From Paraspadella gotoi (lineage: Eukaryota > Chaetognatha), in the NCBI GenBank assembly GCA_051294375.1, contig CM119265.1:3625620-3689619 (forward strand): a DNA stretch of 64,000 nucleotides. Reading direction: 5' to 3'. The first letter of the stretch is position 1. The number at the start of each line of letters is the position of its first letter. Under the pieces are notes generated by a model, which searched no databases, was not told where the DNA came from, and was given only the letters and a program-made list of their open reading frames with translations. Shown one piece after another: positions 36,941 through 51,369 of the stretch. Position numbers and translations under genes: made by a program.

Positions 36941-38078
36941 AAAAATAAAAAACCTGTTTCACTAATTGATTATGCTTCTTTTTTACTTTTATATTAAATG
37001 TAAATGCAAGATGTATTAATTAATCAAATAATTAATCAAATAATTAATCAGTTAATTAATCAATTGGTCAATTAATTAAGCAATAATTATTTAATCAGTC
37101 AATCAATTATTATTCTCATTATTCTCATCGTCGTTATTGCTTTTGTCGTAGTTAGTGACAAAAAGTCCTAAAAACAAAGATTTGGGATCAAATTAATTAA
37201 TTGCCTAATTAATTAATTAATTATCTGGAATTATTTAATTATTAATTAATTATCGATAATGATCGTGGGCAGATCCGACATTGTTTGCTCAAACCTGTTG
37301 AAATATTAATCAAATTGGACTCCAATTGGACTCCAATTTGGATATCTCGACTGATAGTGTATTTCTCAGAAATACGTTAGACTACGAGTTGCAGGCTCGG
37401 CCTTTTGAGTCTACGAATAGTCTACCTATAGATGGAATACACAATGTGTGTATTACACATGGTAACCCGTGTAAAGAATAAACGAGTGAACAGTGAACAA
37501 AAGAAGCTGCTTACTGTACTGATTAGTGATTACTATTTAGTACTAAGTTACTTACTTACTTACTACTTACTTATTTAAATGATACGAACAATTAACTCTG
37601 TTACTATTACTATTAGAATTGCAAGGTTTTTAAGTCATCAAGACCATTCGCGGAACTTTTTAAAAGCTAATTTATTATCCATTATCTGAATTTAAAAAAA
37701 AATCAACTGAGAAGATGAAAAACAGAGATGATAATATAATAATTATAATGGTGAAAAATAGATGGTTTGTAACCACTGAATCGTAATGTTAGAAAAATAA
37801 AGGAAGTGAGCGGAGCCCTTTTAATTTTCTGACATGTCCCGAGACCCGTTACAGAATGCACGAGTGGATGTCCGGGCCGCTCGAGAGTAAGATAGGGTAT
37901 GGTTTATATAGATTAAGCTTTACCTCATGATGTCATATTGTTTCTCACAAAACGGTTTCATTAGAAATTTGTGTATAGCTGATTCCGGTAGATCAATCCG
38001 GTAGAATTAATGTTAGTAGACAATACATGAGATTTTTTATGTTTTTTAGTTGAATTCTTTAAAACTTAATCATAACAC

Positions 38079-39264
38079 TCATCCATAATTAATCAAGTTC
38101 GTGTAAATCAAGGGTTCCCGGACTAATTTGTCCACCGCATGATCCGGCACGTACCAACAATCCCCTTTCTTCCGACAACCTGACGATTTAAAAATCTCTT
38201 CCACTCGCGAACTGCTGCAGGAAAAGACAACTCTCGTTCCGTCAATGTAGTCATATTTCGCGTTGAGATGTCGACGCCCAAACTCGTCGAGTTTGTCAAA
38301 AAAATGGGCCTGAAAGTCCGCGGGTAAGTCGAAACTGCAGCTGGACTGGATGGGGCAAAATTGGCTGCGGATTTCGTAGTAAGGGCGGCGCTGCGACTGA
38401 CGGGAATGCGCCGCGTTTTCCATTGCTGCCGCCGCTTCCTTCAAAGCGTCGAGGCAGAAGAAGTCGGCTTCGCGTTGAAGGCGAAGGAAGTCGTCGAAGG
38501 GGTCGGGGAGCAGGAGGTCGCCGTCGCGGAGGAAGTTGAGAATGTGTCTTGGAATTAGGTTAGGTGTTAATGTAAGTACAAAATAGTATTTTTGCGAGTT
38601 TTAATTTTTTTAATTTTCACCTTTTTTTATAAAAAAAATTGTCATTAAGCTTTCATAAAGTTATTGCTTATTGGGTGCAGCATTTTTTATCCACTTTTAT
38701 TTTTTTTGAAGCTTTCAAAATTTTATTTTTTTTTCTTAAAAGATTAACCATAAATTTTGTTTAAGCGTTGTTCCCATTTTATTTAACTAAAAATAAGTAA
38801 AGTACTAATTAATATTAAATTCCAAAGAAAATAGAATAATTATGTAAAGTCATTATCTTTTAAAAAAAATTAAAAAAACCTTAAACATCTCTCCATCCCT
38901 GTTTAATGTCCCCACCTAAACATCTCTCCATCCCTGTCTAATGTCCCCACCAAACATCTCTCCATCCCTGTCTAATATCCACTTCTAAACATCTCTCCAT
39001 CCCTGTCTAATGTCCCACCTAAACATCTCTCCATCCCTGTCTAATGTCCCCACCTAAACATCTCTCCATCCCTGTCTATAAAGACCGCCCCCGTCTCATC
39101 CTTGGCCGTCGGAATGTCTCCTCCAAACATCCGCCCCAACATAGAATCCGGAATCGCATCAGCGTCGACAGAGACGTCGCGAAGATGGCGCCACCCACGT
39201 TGAGACGAATTATAGTTCTGTCTATTGAGTCTGATTGACTCAAATCATGATCGGCGTGGCTCAT
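38079..39264 (-). CDS. KCTD-like BTB gene, paralogue C
   Basis: Exon 1 (39,264-39,054) starts MSHADHDLSQSDSIDRTIIR, continues LNVGGAIFATSLSTLMR and loses one base in GAATCCGGAATC (paralogue B has GAATCCGGGAATC). If that base is restored conceptually it aligns with the rest of the BTB/T1 fold. Exon 2 (38,547-38,079) completes the BTB domain (RHILNFLRDGDLLLPDPFDD, READFFCLDALKEAA) and has a C-terminal region conserved among the paralogues (DLPADFQ, RVVFSC, EEIFKSSGC, CWYVPDHAVDKL) before the stop. KCTD proteins usually act as oligomeric cullin-3 adaptors or channel-subunit partners; which applies here is unknown. The missing base may be a sequence error. Confidence 0.65.
38882..39053 (-). repeat. 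35-bp junction minisatellite, KCTD C
   Basis: About five units of the same exon-end plus donor repeat as in paralogue D, at the start of intron 1. It is shorter here, making an allelic or paralogous series with D and B. Confidence 0.85.
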
Positions 39265-39777
39265 TATTTTTTAAGATTTTGCTTTACAGTTACACTAGAA
39301 AATGATACGCCGTTTTTTCCAGCCGAGAATCGATTCCAGACAAACTACTTGATCCAATTTAATAGAACTTGGCATGATGGTAGCCTTGGCTATACAAATA
39401 AAACTGTTGAGGGGATTTTTAATATTCAACCCATATTCAACCATATAAAAAAACAATTTAGATATTTTTGCTGATTAGATATTTTTCATGGATGCATCGT
39501 TTTTAATCTTACAAAAATTGTTCAAATCTAACATAAATCGCCGACGTTTAAGAAGCTGGAATTTTAGGATAACTAGTTTTATGGTAATAATAAATATGTT
39601 TATCATGATGAACAAGCTTTTATTCAACTATTTATAACTAAAAAATTTGAAAATTTAAAAATTTACGAAAATATTTACTTTTTTTGTCCCTAAGGGCGAT
39701 CCCCCATGGGGCCCAATACTGGGCTGAGGGGTCAAATATTAAAATTCGCCTTGATATATATATATTCCCTTAAGTAT
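39265..39777. other. Intergenic AT-rich stretch
   Basis: Between KCTD C and a SINE. No gene or clear regulatory motif seen. Confidence 0.5.
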
Positions 39778-40011
39778 TATGGTGGACTAAAATCCACCAA
39801 CCGTTCATCAGTGGCCATTGGTGCCGGAGGCAAATCATTCGCCTCCCAACCCAAAGGTCCGGGGTTCTAGCCCAGTGGCCGCCTAGCAGTTAAGAGGGAC
39901 GGGGCGCTTAACCCGCCTGTAACATGGTGTTACAGCCTGATCCGAAGCTCAGGGACTGCTTATGTTGAACGGTTCTGTCATTAACACTTATCAATAATTA
40001 CTGTCTCTTCA
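39778..40011 (+). mobile_element. SINE family A, copy 2 (fullest)
   Basis: It begins TATGGTGGACTAAAATCCAC, contains a tRNA-like segment with GGTTCTAGCCC as B-box candidate, the GTAACATGGTGTTACAGC palindrome, and ends TACTGTCTCTTCA. It lines up with the copy at 41,089-41,325 over its whole length. Confidence 0.75.
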
Positions 40012-40760
40012 GTATCATGTTAAAGAGACATAGAAATAATTGGTAAGCGACTTGTAATGAGCGGAATTCGAGAGCGCATTTACAGAAGATATTTGGCAAT
40101 TAAGTAAACAATGACCTTAGAGCATATAATAATCGAGGGAAAGATGATAATAACTGGTCAAGTGTACAAAGAGAGAGAGGGAGAGGGAGGACATTTCACA
40201 TCAATATCTTCGGCCAAAGTGAATGGCCTGTGGCTTGGTGAAGTGTCCTCCACAATATATAAAAAGTTTAAACATGTTTGGTCCACTAGTTATTCCGAAA
40301 CATATACTCGGCTCGATAAAACGACGGAGCATTATCTAATATGAAACCTTTATAAAAGGTATTATATCTGAAAAAAATAAATAATGAAAGAAATAGCTGA
40401 AACAAAGACTCCTATTTATTTAACAACATTTCTAAGATGAAGAAATAATATTTTTATTCATGTAAGAGAAAATTAATTTGAAGAAGTATCGTAATTTCAA
40501 TAAGTATGTAGGAGAGACAAAATAACTGACAGGAAGATAGACAGACCATAGATACTCATGCTCTGCAAGTACTCACGTTATAACTCTTAGATAAATTTTT
40601 CAAGTAATATTATTTTTTAAGAATGTTAATTTTATACAAAATGCTCCAAAAACTATGTGTTCTTCCTACCCTCATAAATATAAAAATATAGAATAAAAAA
40701 TTAAGAAACGCACTGTAATTGTAATATAAATTAACAAGACATTTATCAAGTCTTTAAACT

Positions 40761-42658
40761 TCATCTGATTTGACCGAATCCTGCTGACAGCAACGGCCCG
40801 CCAACAACCACCTCGAAGGATTCAGCAGGGATGAACCACTTGTCCGCGTATTTCTCAGTTGTGTCTTTGACTCCGAAGGAGATAACCGAACAGCCGGCCG
40901 CGTACAGCTTCTCTTCAACGTCAATCTTGCTGCAGTTGAAGCGAACAGAGTTTCGATGGAATTGGCTCGTCGTGTAGCCCCGTTCGTGGCGAAACTAATA
41001 TAACGATGGGGATTTTTAGGCAGAGAGAGAAATTATTGTAAATAATTTGTATCTTTTTGCTCTATATTTTTTAAATATAAGGGAATATTGAAGAGACAGT
41101 TATTATTGTTATGTGTCAGTGACGGAACCGTTCAATATAAGCAGTCCCTGAGCTTCGGATCAAGCTGTAACACCATGTTACAGGTGGGTTAAGCGCCCCA
41201 TCCCTATTAACTGATAGGCGACCACCGGGCTAGAACCCCGGACCTTTGGGTCTGGAGGCTAATGACTTGCCTCCAGCACTAATGGCCGCTGATGAACGGT
41301 TGGTGCATTTTAGTCCACCATAATATTCATAATACACTATTATGGCAACGGGAGGATAGCCTGTGATACCCGGGGCGCGGGGTATCTCACCAACTGGCGT
41401 AGGGGCTGCGGACCCGCAGTGACCGCCTCCTGTCACTGGCATGTTTATACCGGCACCGTCACATTTAAGCCAGAACCGGGATACCCAGGGATTGAACCCG
41501 GGACGCACGGATGGAATGAGATGATTTAGCCTGCTCAGCCATTGAGACGAGGCTGGGGACGGACAGCAGTGAGGCAGCTTTAAGTCTTGCTGCCACACTA
41601 TCATAATAATAAAAATATATGAATATAAATAAAATAATCTGGTAATGAATATTTTAAAATCTAAAACTTAAAATAGGGAAACAAGTAATTGTTCAATTTT
41701 AAAAGACATCACCGTGTTGAGCCTGAGACGAAAATCCGTGGAAAACAGGAGGCCGCAAATGATCTGGTTCAATCCCCCGACTCCGCCAGGGATCTCCTTG
41801 TCGAAGAGATGAACGATGAAGCCGTCGGAAAAGTTTCGATCCTGATTGGTCGACGGTCGTTTGGATTTCTCCGCCGCCGCCGTCTCGGCAGCTGCTGCTG
41901 CTGCCTCCGCCGCTTCCTTCAAGGCGTCGAGGCAGAAGAAGTCGGCTTCGCGTTGGAGGCGAAGGAAGTCGTCGAAGGAGTCGGGGAGGAGGAGGTCGCC
42001 GTCGCGGAGGAAGTTGAGGACGTGTCTGGGGGGGTGTGATAAAATGTGGGATGTTGGAATAGAAGATTGGAAAATTGGAGAAGAAAAATCACAAAGTGAC
42101 GCAGGTAAATTTAAAATATATTTTGGAAAATGTTGTTGGAAATATTTGTTAAATCCTTAAAAAATATAAAATTATTATTTTTAAGCTTATCATTATTGAA
42201 ATTCTAAATCTTAAAATTATTATTTGAATCTATCTCCTTAGTGGGATATACAGTGTATACTATACACATTACTCAATATGTGTTGCAAGGGCAACTTTTG
42301 AATTTTAATTCCTGACTTTTGAAATGTTTTACTTATTTGTCATGCGCAACAAATCGCTTTATTCTTCAACCAAAAATCCCAAACTTAATCAGCATATCCT
42401 GACAAACAAATCTTCTCCAGTAACGAACCCCCCCTTGACGATCCCATCGAACCTGAACATCTTTCCGTCACGATCGACGAAGACGGCGCCAGATTGGTCC
42501 TTCGCCGTCGGGAGTTCCCCGCCGAACATCCTCGCCAGCATCGACTGAGGGTCGCGGAGAAGTGTCGCCTTTGACGTCGCGTAGACGATCCCTCCGACGT
42601 TGAGGTCAATCGGGCCGTCGAGTCCGGGGTTCGAGTCCCCGAACGACGGGTTCGCCAT
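40761..42658 (-). CDS. KCTD-like BTB gene, paralogue A (intact)
   Basis: Three exons: 42,658-42,453, 42,025-41,713 and 40,994-40,761, all joins in frame. Exon 1 starts MANPSFGDSNPGLDG and gives the BTB/T1 fold: IDLNVGGIVYATSKATLLRD, MLARMFGGELPTAK and GAVFVDRDGKMFR. Exon 2 continues HVLNFLRDGDLLLPDSFDD and READFFCLDALKEAA, an alanine run, then FSDGFIVHLFD. Exon 3 has RHERGYTTSQF, VRFNCSKIDVEEKLYAAGCS and KWFIPAESFE before the stop. The exon 1 donor (CAG|GTTCGA) is weak and differs from the AG|GTGGGG of its paralogues, and this copy has no junction minisatellite. Two SINE families are inserted in intron 2. Confidence 0.75.
41089..41325 (-). mobile_element. SINE family A, copy 3
   Basis: A reverse-oriented full-length copy in intron 2 of KCTD A, with the same TGGACTAAAAT start and TACTGTCTCTTCA-like end (here AACTGTCTCTTCA). 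Confidence 0.75.
41345..41604 (-). mobile_element. SINE family B, tRNA-derived
   Basis: On the minus strand TGGCTGAGCAGG fits a tRNA A box and, about 40 bases later, GGGTTCAATCCC fits a B box, so the head of this element is a tRNA-like RNA polymerase III promoter. Downstream is unrelated to family A. It abuts family A copy 3. Confidence 0.7.
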
Positions 42659-43129
42659 TTTTTTTGTCGTATTTATTTATTTATTTATTAATTTATTAAT
42701 TAATTTCTCAAGTCGATTTAATTAATTTAATCGTTAAATGAAGTATTCTGATTTAATTAAAATTCGTTTTGTTCGAAAATGAACTCGATGCTCTTTAGTC
42801 TTTTATTGACGCCGCTAAAGAAAAGATTTTTAAATATATAACTTTTTCTTTTAAGATAACCATCAAAACTCGATATGAATATTTCATGATAACTATTTAC
42901 CGGTTTTTTTTTTTATAATCAACGCAAATACGCAATTCATTGCTTGCCGGTCAGCAATACATGAAGCAGCCATGTGAGTCATTTACTAGGAAATGCGAAC
43001 GAGATCTGATTTCCAAGAATTCCATCAGATGGAAGGACCTGTCGACAATAGTAAAACAAAAAGTCAATTGATTAGTGGGAAGGAATAGATCATTTGCTTT
43101 CCTCCCTGAATTGCAATTTCATAACTGGA

Positions 43130-43290
43130 ACTGATTTATTAAATTTTATAAATCTTTTTTTTTCTCCTGAAATTGGTACAACCAATATAAAATTTATCCA
43201 TTAATTTAATTAATTAGCTATCTTGCCCCTGACATTGGTGGTCTAAGTCCTCCATCACTCTTAAAAGAAAATGATAGAGCTGGTCCCTGA
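43130..43290. repeat. Dispersed repeat with GGTACAACCAATATAAAA
   Basis: The phrases ATTGGTACAACCAATATAAA, TTAATTAAT and CTATCTTGCCCCTGAC recur at 43,930-44,000. Relatives occur at 35,030-35,110 and 45,405-45,490. The last two are near-identical over about 120 bases and belong to duplicated KCTD intron 1 sequence. Confidence 0.6.
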
Positions 43291-43400
43291 AAATTTTAAA
43301 TCAAGACTCTCAGTGAGAGTCTCACGGGAACTATTTTAAACATAATTGAAGTAAGATTCTTGTTTCACATATAATGTTTCATACATATTCACCCAAAGGG

Positions 43401-43590
43401 TGGTGGGCCAATCCCGGAGGTACTGCAATACCGGGCTGACCCGTGGAGGAGGCCGTGCAAGCACTGAGCGCTCCTCCGATGCTCAAAAATCAGTTTAATA
43501 TTCTGGGCCCGCAGTGCGGACCGTATCAGATATTAAGCTGATAAGAACAGATACTACACTTTGATCTTAGCCAAAAGGCCGAGAAGCGAT
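43401..43590 (-). ncRNA. U2: U2 spliceosomal small nuclear RNA
   Basis: The minus strand from 43,590 begins ATCGCTTCTCGGCCTTTTGG and has the branch-site recognition stretch GTGTAGTATCTGTTC, the Sm-like GATTTTTGA, and the 3' stem-loops ending GGCCCACCA. The length, about 190 nt, is that of metazoan U2. It base-pairs with the intron branch site in the major spliceosome. It stands alone between KCTD genes A and B. I see no second copy and did not identify a proximal promoter element with confidence. Confidence 0.93.
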
Positions 43591-44237
43591 GTCGGGCTGG
43601 GAAAAAAATTTTCTAAGTAAACTACAAACTACAAATTGCTGTCGGTTTTTGAACCTCCTCTTTTCCAAGTTATTTTTAACACTATGACTTAGAAAATTAA
43701 TTATCATGCCATTTTTGCCATTATTTAATATGTGTTTTGCGTTTTAAATGTCTTTATGTATTGTATTAGATATAAAAAATAAAACTGTAACTTTTAAAAT
43801 AATATTAATAGTTAGAAACAAACAGAAAAAAAATTCTATTCTAACGTATGCAAATATTTGATGGAGTCTCGATCTCACCCAAAACAAAAGTCAGGAAATT
43901 GTTTTTTTCGTTTTTTTTCTGCTTTATGAAATTGGTACAACTAATATAAAAATTAATCATTCATTTAATTAATAGGCTATCTTGCCCCTGACTTTGGACA
44001 GGCTTTGGTCGTTTAAGGCTTATAGGATAATAACATAGCATGTCCCTGCAAGCTTTTAATCAAGACTCTCTCACTCCCAGAGTACCTGGCTTCCCTATCA
44101 TTGAAGTTGTATTATATTTCAAAAAAATTTTCAATTGTATGAATGTTACAATGTTACAATATGTAACAGCATCAGTGACATAAATTATCAATACATTAGT
44201 TTAATAATAAAAGACTAGGATAATAATTCATTTAATG

Positions 44238-46731
<2,494 letters not shown>

Positions 46732-47479
46732 CGGCTCGTTCTAGAAGTGGCCGGAATTAAAAGAAAAAGCACTCGGAATCCGGCCACTGTTGGCGTACGA
46801 AGCGCCGGAAATTCATCTGGAGATTGAGTTGTGACGTTTATTATATTCTTTGCCAAGTTTAGTGTATTGAAGATGTTACAGAATAAAAATCAAAAATTGA
46901 ATTCGTTTGTTGATATTCATGTGGCAACTGTAGCATGTCTCTAGCAAATGTCGAAAACGTAGAGACTGTCAGCTGTAATTGTAAAAAATAGCCAAATCTT
47001 TATGTAGTTTCTTCCAGAGGAGAATTTTTTCTCGGGCACGAATATTGTTTCAACTGTTGAGGACTAAGCTGAACTATCGTTAAACTGAGCAAAGTTGAAA
47101 TATGGTTTCAAAATAGTTTACGTAAACACACAACAAACCATTCGTTAACTAAATAAAACCATTTTCGGGGGAATGAAAGATTAAAAATAATTTAAGAAAT
47201 AATTTGTCAGACCCCCAAAAAATAAAAATAATATTATGAAATAAAATTAAACTAATTTTTTTCACGAAAGAAAAGGAAAAAAAAGAATCGTTCACCAAAT
47301 TACAACCGAATCAATGATCGAGTTCTGAGTTGTCGATGGTGAAAATCGCTCACGTGAAGGTCACGTGATGATCACGTGATGATGAGGCAGAAACAAGAAG
47401 CCGAAAATAAAAAAATATTGCTGCTGCTCAATATAAACTAAACTCCCAATAATAACTATGCTAACTTCACTATCGAATA

Positions 47480-47511
<32 letters not shown>

Positions 47512-48332
47512 ACTCTCTCTCCTCTCTCTCTCTCTCTCGTACAAAGTAAAATTGAATCCAAATACTGTTAATGAAAGTACAACACAAAAAAACCAAAGGA
47601 AAACTACTATACTCTTTAATAACATTTCACGAATTTCAAATAGTACAAACTAATTTTCTATCATCGATTCTTAGTTTAAATTGTAAAAAGAAAAAGTATT
47701 TTAACCACATCGAACTTTGGGCAAAACGCGGGAAAACTTTTTCAACGCGTTCACCCGAAAGCGTCACTGTTTACAGTATAGAACGGTTCGTGCTTACACA
47801 GCAACCGAATACACGAAACTCGATTAAAACGAGATTAAACAATTATCAAACACTTCTCGTTATAACCGTTGTTCGAAAAAAAAAAAAAAACTAAATAAGC
47901 TCGTTTCAGTAGCTAGCGTGAAAACTTTACAATAATTAACCGAAAAAAAAATTGTCACGGACATTAATATGTCAAAAAGTATTAAAAATTAAAATTATAA
48001 TTAAAATTAAAAGTCGTAGTATTTTGCTTAATTGTGGCACCGAGAAAAAAGACCATCGGAAGCCGACCCCCCCCCCCAAAGCAACAAAAGCTCGTTGTCC
48101 ACCGTCGGTTGTAATTAAAAACTCGTTACAAGCCGATTCTTGACTGAAACGCGTCAAAACCTGTTCCGCTTAAAAGTGTTAATGAATTAATAACAAACAG
48201 TTGGCTCAAGATCCTTTTAAACAAATTAAACTAAGCTTTTTCGTGTCCTATCAAGACAACTTTTAAGTTGACTGTACAGTTGGCGACTCTGTTCAAAAGG
48301 AGATCCTCGACGCGGCTCGACTTACCCGGCGC
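46732..48332. other. Intergenic stretch upstream of KCTD B
   Basis: AT-rich with a CT microsatellite (47,479-47,539) and an E-box cluster at about 47,350-47,382. No coding segment seen. It contains the likely promoter of KCTD B and the 3' end of the PDZ gene. Confidence 0.5.
47350..47382. promoter_or_regulatory. Cluster of three TCACGTGA E-boxes
   Basis: Three copies of CACGTG within about 33 bases (CTCACGTGAAGG, GGTCACGTGATG, GATCACGTGATG), some 620 bases upstream of the KCTD B start. The GTCACGTGA form is that bound by MiT/TFE-type and USF bHLH-zip factors. A further TCACGTGAC lies at about 52,307. Function is inferred from motif density only. Confidence 0.4.
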
Positions 48333-51300
48333 TCAAGCCAGGTAAGGTTTCGGCGCCCTCAGATCCAGCGGCCCGCCCTCGTAGATCGGCTTGCCCAAGG
48401 CGTTCGTGCCGAGAACGCGCCGGGGCACGGGCGGCATCACCGACCGCGGCGCATGAACCGGCGCTTGGATCTGCGCATGAATCGGTGCTTGAGAAGGCGC
48501 ATAAACGGGCGCGTTAACTGGCGCGTTAACTGAAGTGTGAACGGGCGCGTAAACCGGCGATTGAATCGGGGCCTGAATTGGGACATGAACTGAGGATTGA
48601 ACAGGCGCTTTGACAGGCGCGTGAGTTGGCGCTTTGACAGGCGCTTGAACGGGAGCGCGTATCGTCGCTGGAGCGGGGGCGTGGACGGTAGCGAACTTGG
48701 CTGGCTGCTGCTGCGTCGGGCGTTGCGTGGGCGGCTGCTGTGTCGGCTGCTGCTGAGTCGTGAGCATCGATAGACGCGCCGGCGCTGAAGGCTGAGAAAA
48801 GAATGAGTGATTACCGAATTATACAAGCTGCCTGCAAGCTTTCAAAATAGCCTTATTCATCAATAAAATCTATATTTCTAACGACTTCTCTTCGTGTCCA
48901 CCTTCATCACTATGGCCCCAGCCCCCTCCTACCCTATTTCGATCATTATCTTCATCCTGAAGACAAATTCGACGCACAAGTTAAGGCGTTTGACGCGTCG
49001 CATCGGTTCCGTTCAAGAGTCTCACCTGACCCGCGACCTGCGCCCCGCCCAGAGTCACGTTACAAGCTCCCTCCATCGTCGCGTCGAGAACGAGTTCCGA
49101 GCCGACGGGAGCCACGAACTTTTGCGGCTGCAGAGTCGGTTTGATGATGGACATTTTGTGTCTGGAGGAGAGAGAAGGTAAGAGGCTGGGTAAGTCGGGT
49201 AAATTCGTAAGGTCTTTAAAGGGGGATTAAAAGTTTTGAAAGGGAGTTTAGTCTTTCAAAAATATTGTTGCATCCAATTTTAAGAATGTGAACCAACGGA
49301 AACAGGAGAGCAAATCAAAATAACAGCAGTTTAAGTGAGAAGGTAATGTTATAAAAAAAGAGTTAAGGATAAATCGTGAAACATTGGTTGCGCAAATTTC
49401 ATTTTTACGAATTTTTTCAGTTATAAGTAATAGAAGGTAATTATGAAAACAGGAATTTTTTTCAAAATTTCATTGTTATGGATTTAAAATAAATAAAATC
49501 ACTAACTTTTAAATTTCAAAATTAATGCTTGAGTTGCTGCAACATTTGATGCAAATTGTCACAGTCACGACGCCATTCTTTGACCAGTTCCGTTGGTTTT
49601 TTCAACTCATAGCGAACATCGGTTCTACGAAAGAATAAACCAAGAGACTAGAGTGAATGTACGATTGTAGGTGCTAAACTTATAGAGTATACACTATACA
49701 GTATACCAAATGCATTTATACATATGCATATTTTTTTTAATTTCCGAGCTACAGCATCATCTTCCCATTCCTCTTCTTATATATCTCTTAAGCTTTGCTT
49801 CTACACCTTCACAACATCAGCAGCTTTATTTCTCTCCATCTCCAACCCCAGCCTCACTTCTCAGCGACGATCTTCAATTCCAGCCCAGCTCGTTTGATCA
49901 TCTCGATGCCCTGATGGTGAGTGATCTGCGTCGAAGGAATTCCGTTTATCTCCAGCACGAGGTCGCCTTCGCTGAGACCGGAAATTCCCGCCGGACTGTC
50001 GCTGCTTACCTGGCGATCGGGAAAGGAACGAGGGGTTGGCGATATGTGCATTTGTTTACTGAAGTGTGTACGATATATCCATCTATTCATTAAATAAGTT
50101 TGGAAAGGCTATCGTGAACATTCTGGAGTGTTGTTTAAAGTAGTTATTAAGGGAACGATGGTGTAAAGAACTCGTTCCGTATTAAATGTAAAGTTTTAAT
50201 AAAAGTTTTTGTTCCTTGAAAGAATTTAAACGACAAATCTGAGTGAAAACTGAAAAACCAACGGAAGATTTCGGCTCAAAACTCTTCAAGGTCGAAATCT
50301 CAAATTTAAAAAAAAAAAAAAAAGACTAAACGAAACTCAAATTTTCGATCGTGAAAATCAATCCTCAAAAACTTCAAATCTTTCATCCAGAAAATCTTCA
50401 CATTTTTGTTCCCGCCATCTTTCGCAACCGGCAAAAATATATACATCTCGGATCTTTCTCTCCCTCTCTTTCTCTCTCTCCCTCTCTTTCTCTCTCTCTT
50501 CCCCTCTCTTTCTCTTAGATGATTCTCTCACGTTTGCTCTTTTTTTTTGTGAGAGTGGAAGAAGGAGCGGGCGCGGGAGAAGAGGCCGAAAGGGGGCCCC
50601 TACTGTGCTGAAAGAAGTGGCGATGGGTTTGGCGGGAAAATGCGGAGAATCGGGTTTTGGTTCCTCTTCCGAAAAATGGTAGATATCCAGATTACGTATT
50701 ATAAGAAAAAGATTATGTAAGTGGCGGAGATGAGTGGTTAAGTCAACATGGGACAAAAATCCCATCTCTTTCATCCGTGGGAAACATTTAAACCCGAGAT
50801 GTCGAGAAGAATTCCATTTCAATTTATAAAAAATCTTTCGCTGGGGCAACGATGAACGATTGAACATTGAACAAACAAACTGCATGAAAGTAGAAGGGAG
50901 GAAGGTGGGAGTAGAGGGGGGCGCTTGTTTTTGATCAAACACAGATTTACAATCGAAAGAAAAGATTTAAGAAGAAGATTTAAGATTTAAGATTTAAGAA
51001 GAAGAAAAATCAATCGAACAATTTTGTTTTTTTTGTTTTGAGAAATTTATTTCGTTTCGATCAAACAACTCTCGTTATGTTAAAAACTCATGAAAATGAT
51101 ATAATAACAAAACTCTCGCTATCATTACAATCACTGACAGAACCGCTGATTTCAATTATGACCACAGATGCCATAAATGATTTATAACTCAGACTCTTTC
51201 AATCAAAGACACGATTGCTGATGGCAGAAGCAATTGCTGATATTCTCTGTCACCAATCGACTCTCACCTTTTTGATGGAGAGAGGAATCCTGAAGTCGGT

Positions 51301-51369
51301 CCCACCTTGAAGTCTGAATCCCCATTGAACCGAAGGGTCGTTCCGTTTCATGGAAATCGAGCACGGCAT
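48333..51369 (-). CDS. Zasp/Enigma-type PDZ protein without LIM domain
   Basis: Exon 1 (51,369-51,268) encodes MPCSISMKRNDPSVQ then WGFRLQGGTDFRIPLSIKK; exon 2 (50,009-49,858) encodes VSSDSPAGISGLSEGDLVLE, ING, THHQGIEMIKRAG and LELKIVAE. Together they make one PDZ domain with the WGFRLQGG loop typical of Zasp/ALP/Enigma proteins, which anchor to alpha-actinin at Z-discs and adhesions. Exon 2 (ending AA|GTGAGG) can join in phase either to 49,624-49,522 (ending MLQQLKH, stop) or to 49,161-49,026 (MSIIKPTLQPQKFV). The second route leads to 48,791-48,333, a Gln/Pro/Ala-rich region of VxAP repeats ending PYLA at a stop. No LIM domain is visible. Reading through the exon 2 donor would stop at once. 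Confidence 0.72.
48440..48700 (-). repeat. Coding repeat of Pro-Ala-Pro-Val type
   Basis: Repeats of about 12 bases encoding variants of APV(Q/K/H/Y) within the last PDZ-gene exon, roughly 20 units (APVQAPVKAPTHAPVKAPVQ and relatives). It is low-complexity, probably disordered protein sequence. Confidence 0.75.

Noticed and set aside
39778-41604. Functional tRNA genes
   Set aside because: The A and B box matches lie within longer repeated elements, and no complete cloverleaf or terminator arrangement is evident, so they were called SINEs.
48437-48826. Arg-rich frame overlapping the PDZ-gene last exon
   Set aside because: Out-of-frame shadow of the VxAP repeat exon, which has good splice context and family fit.
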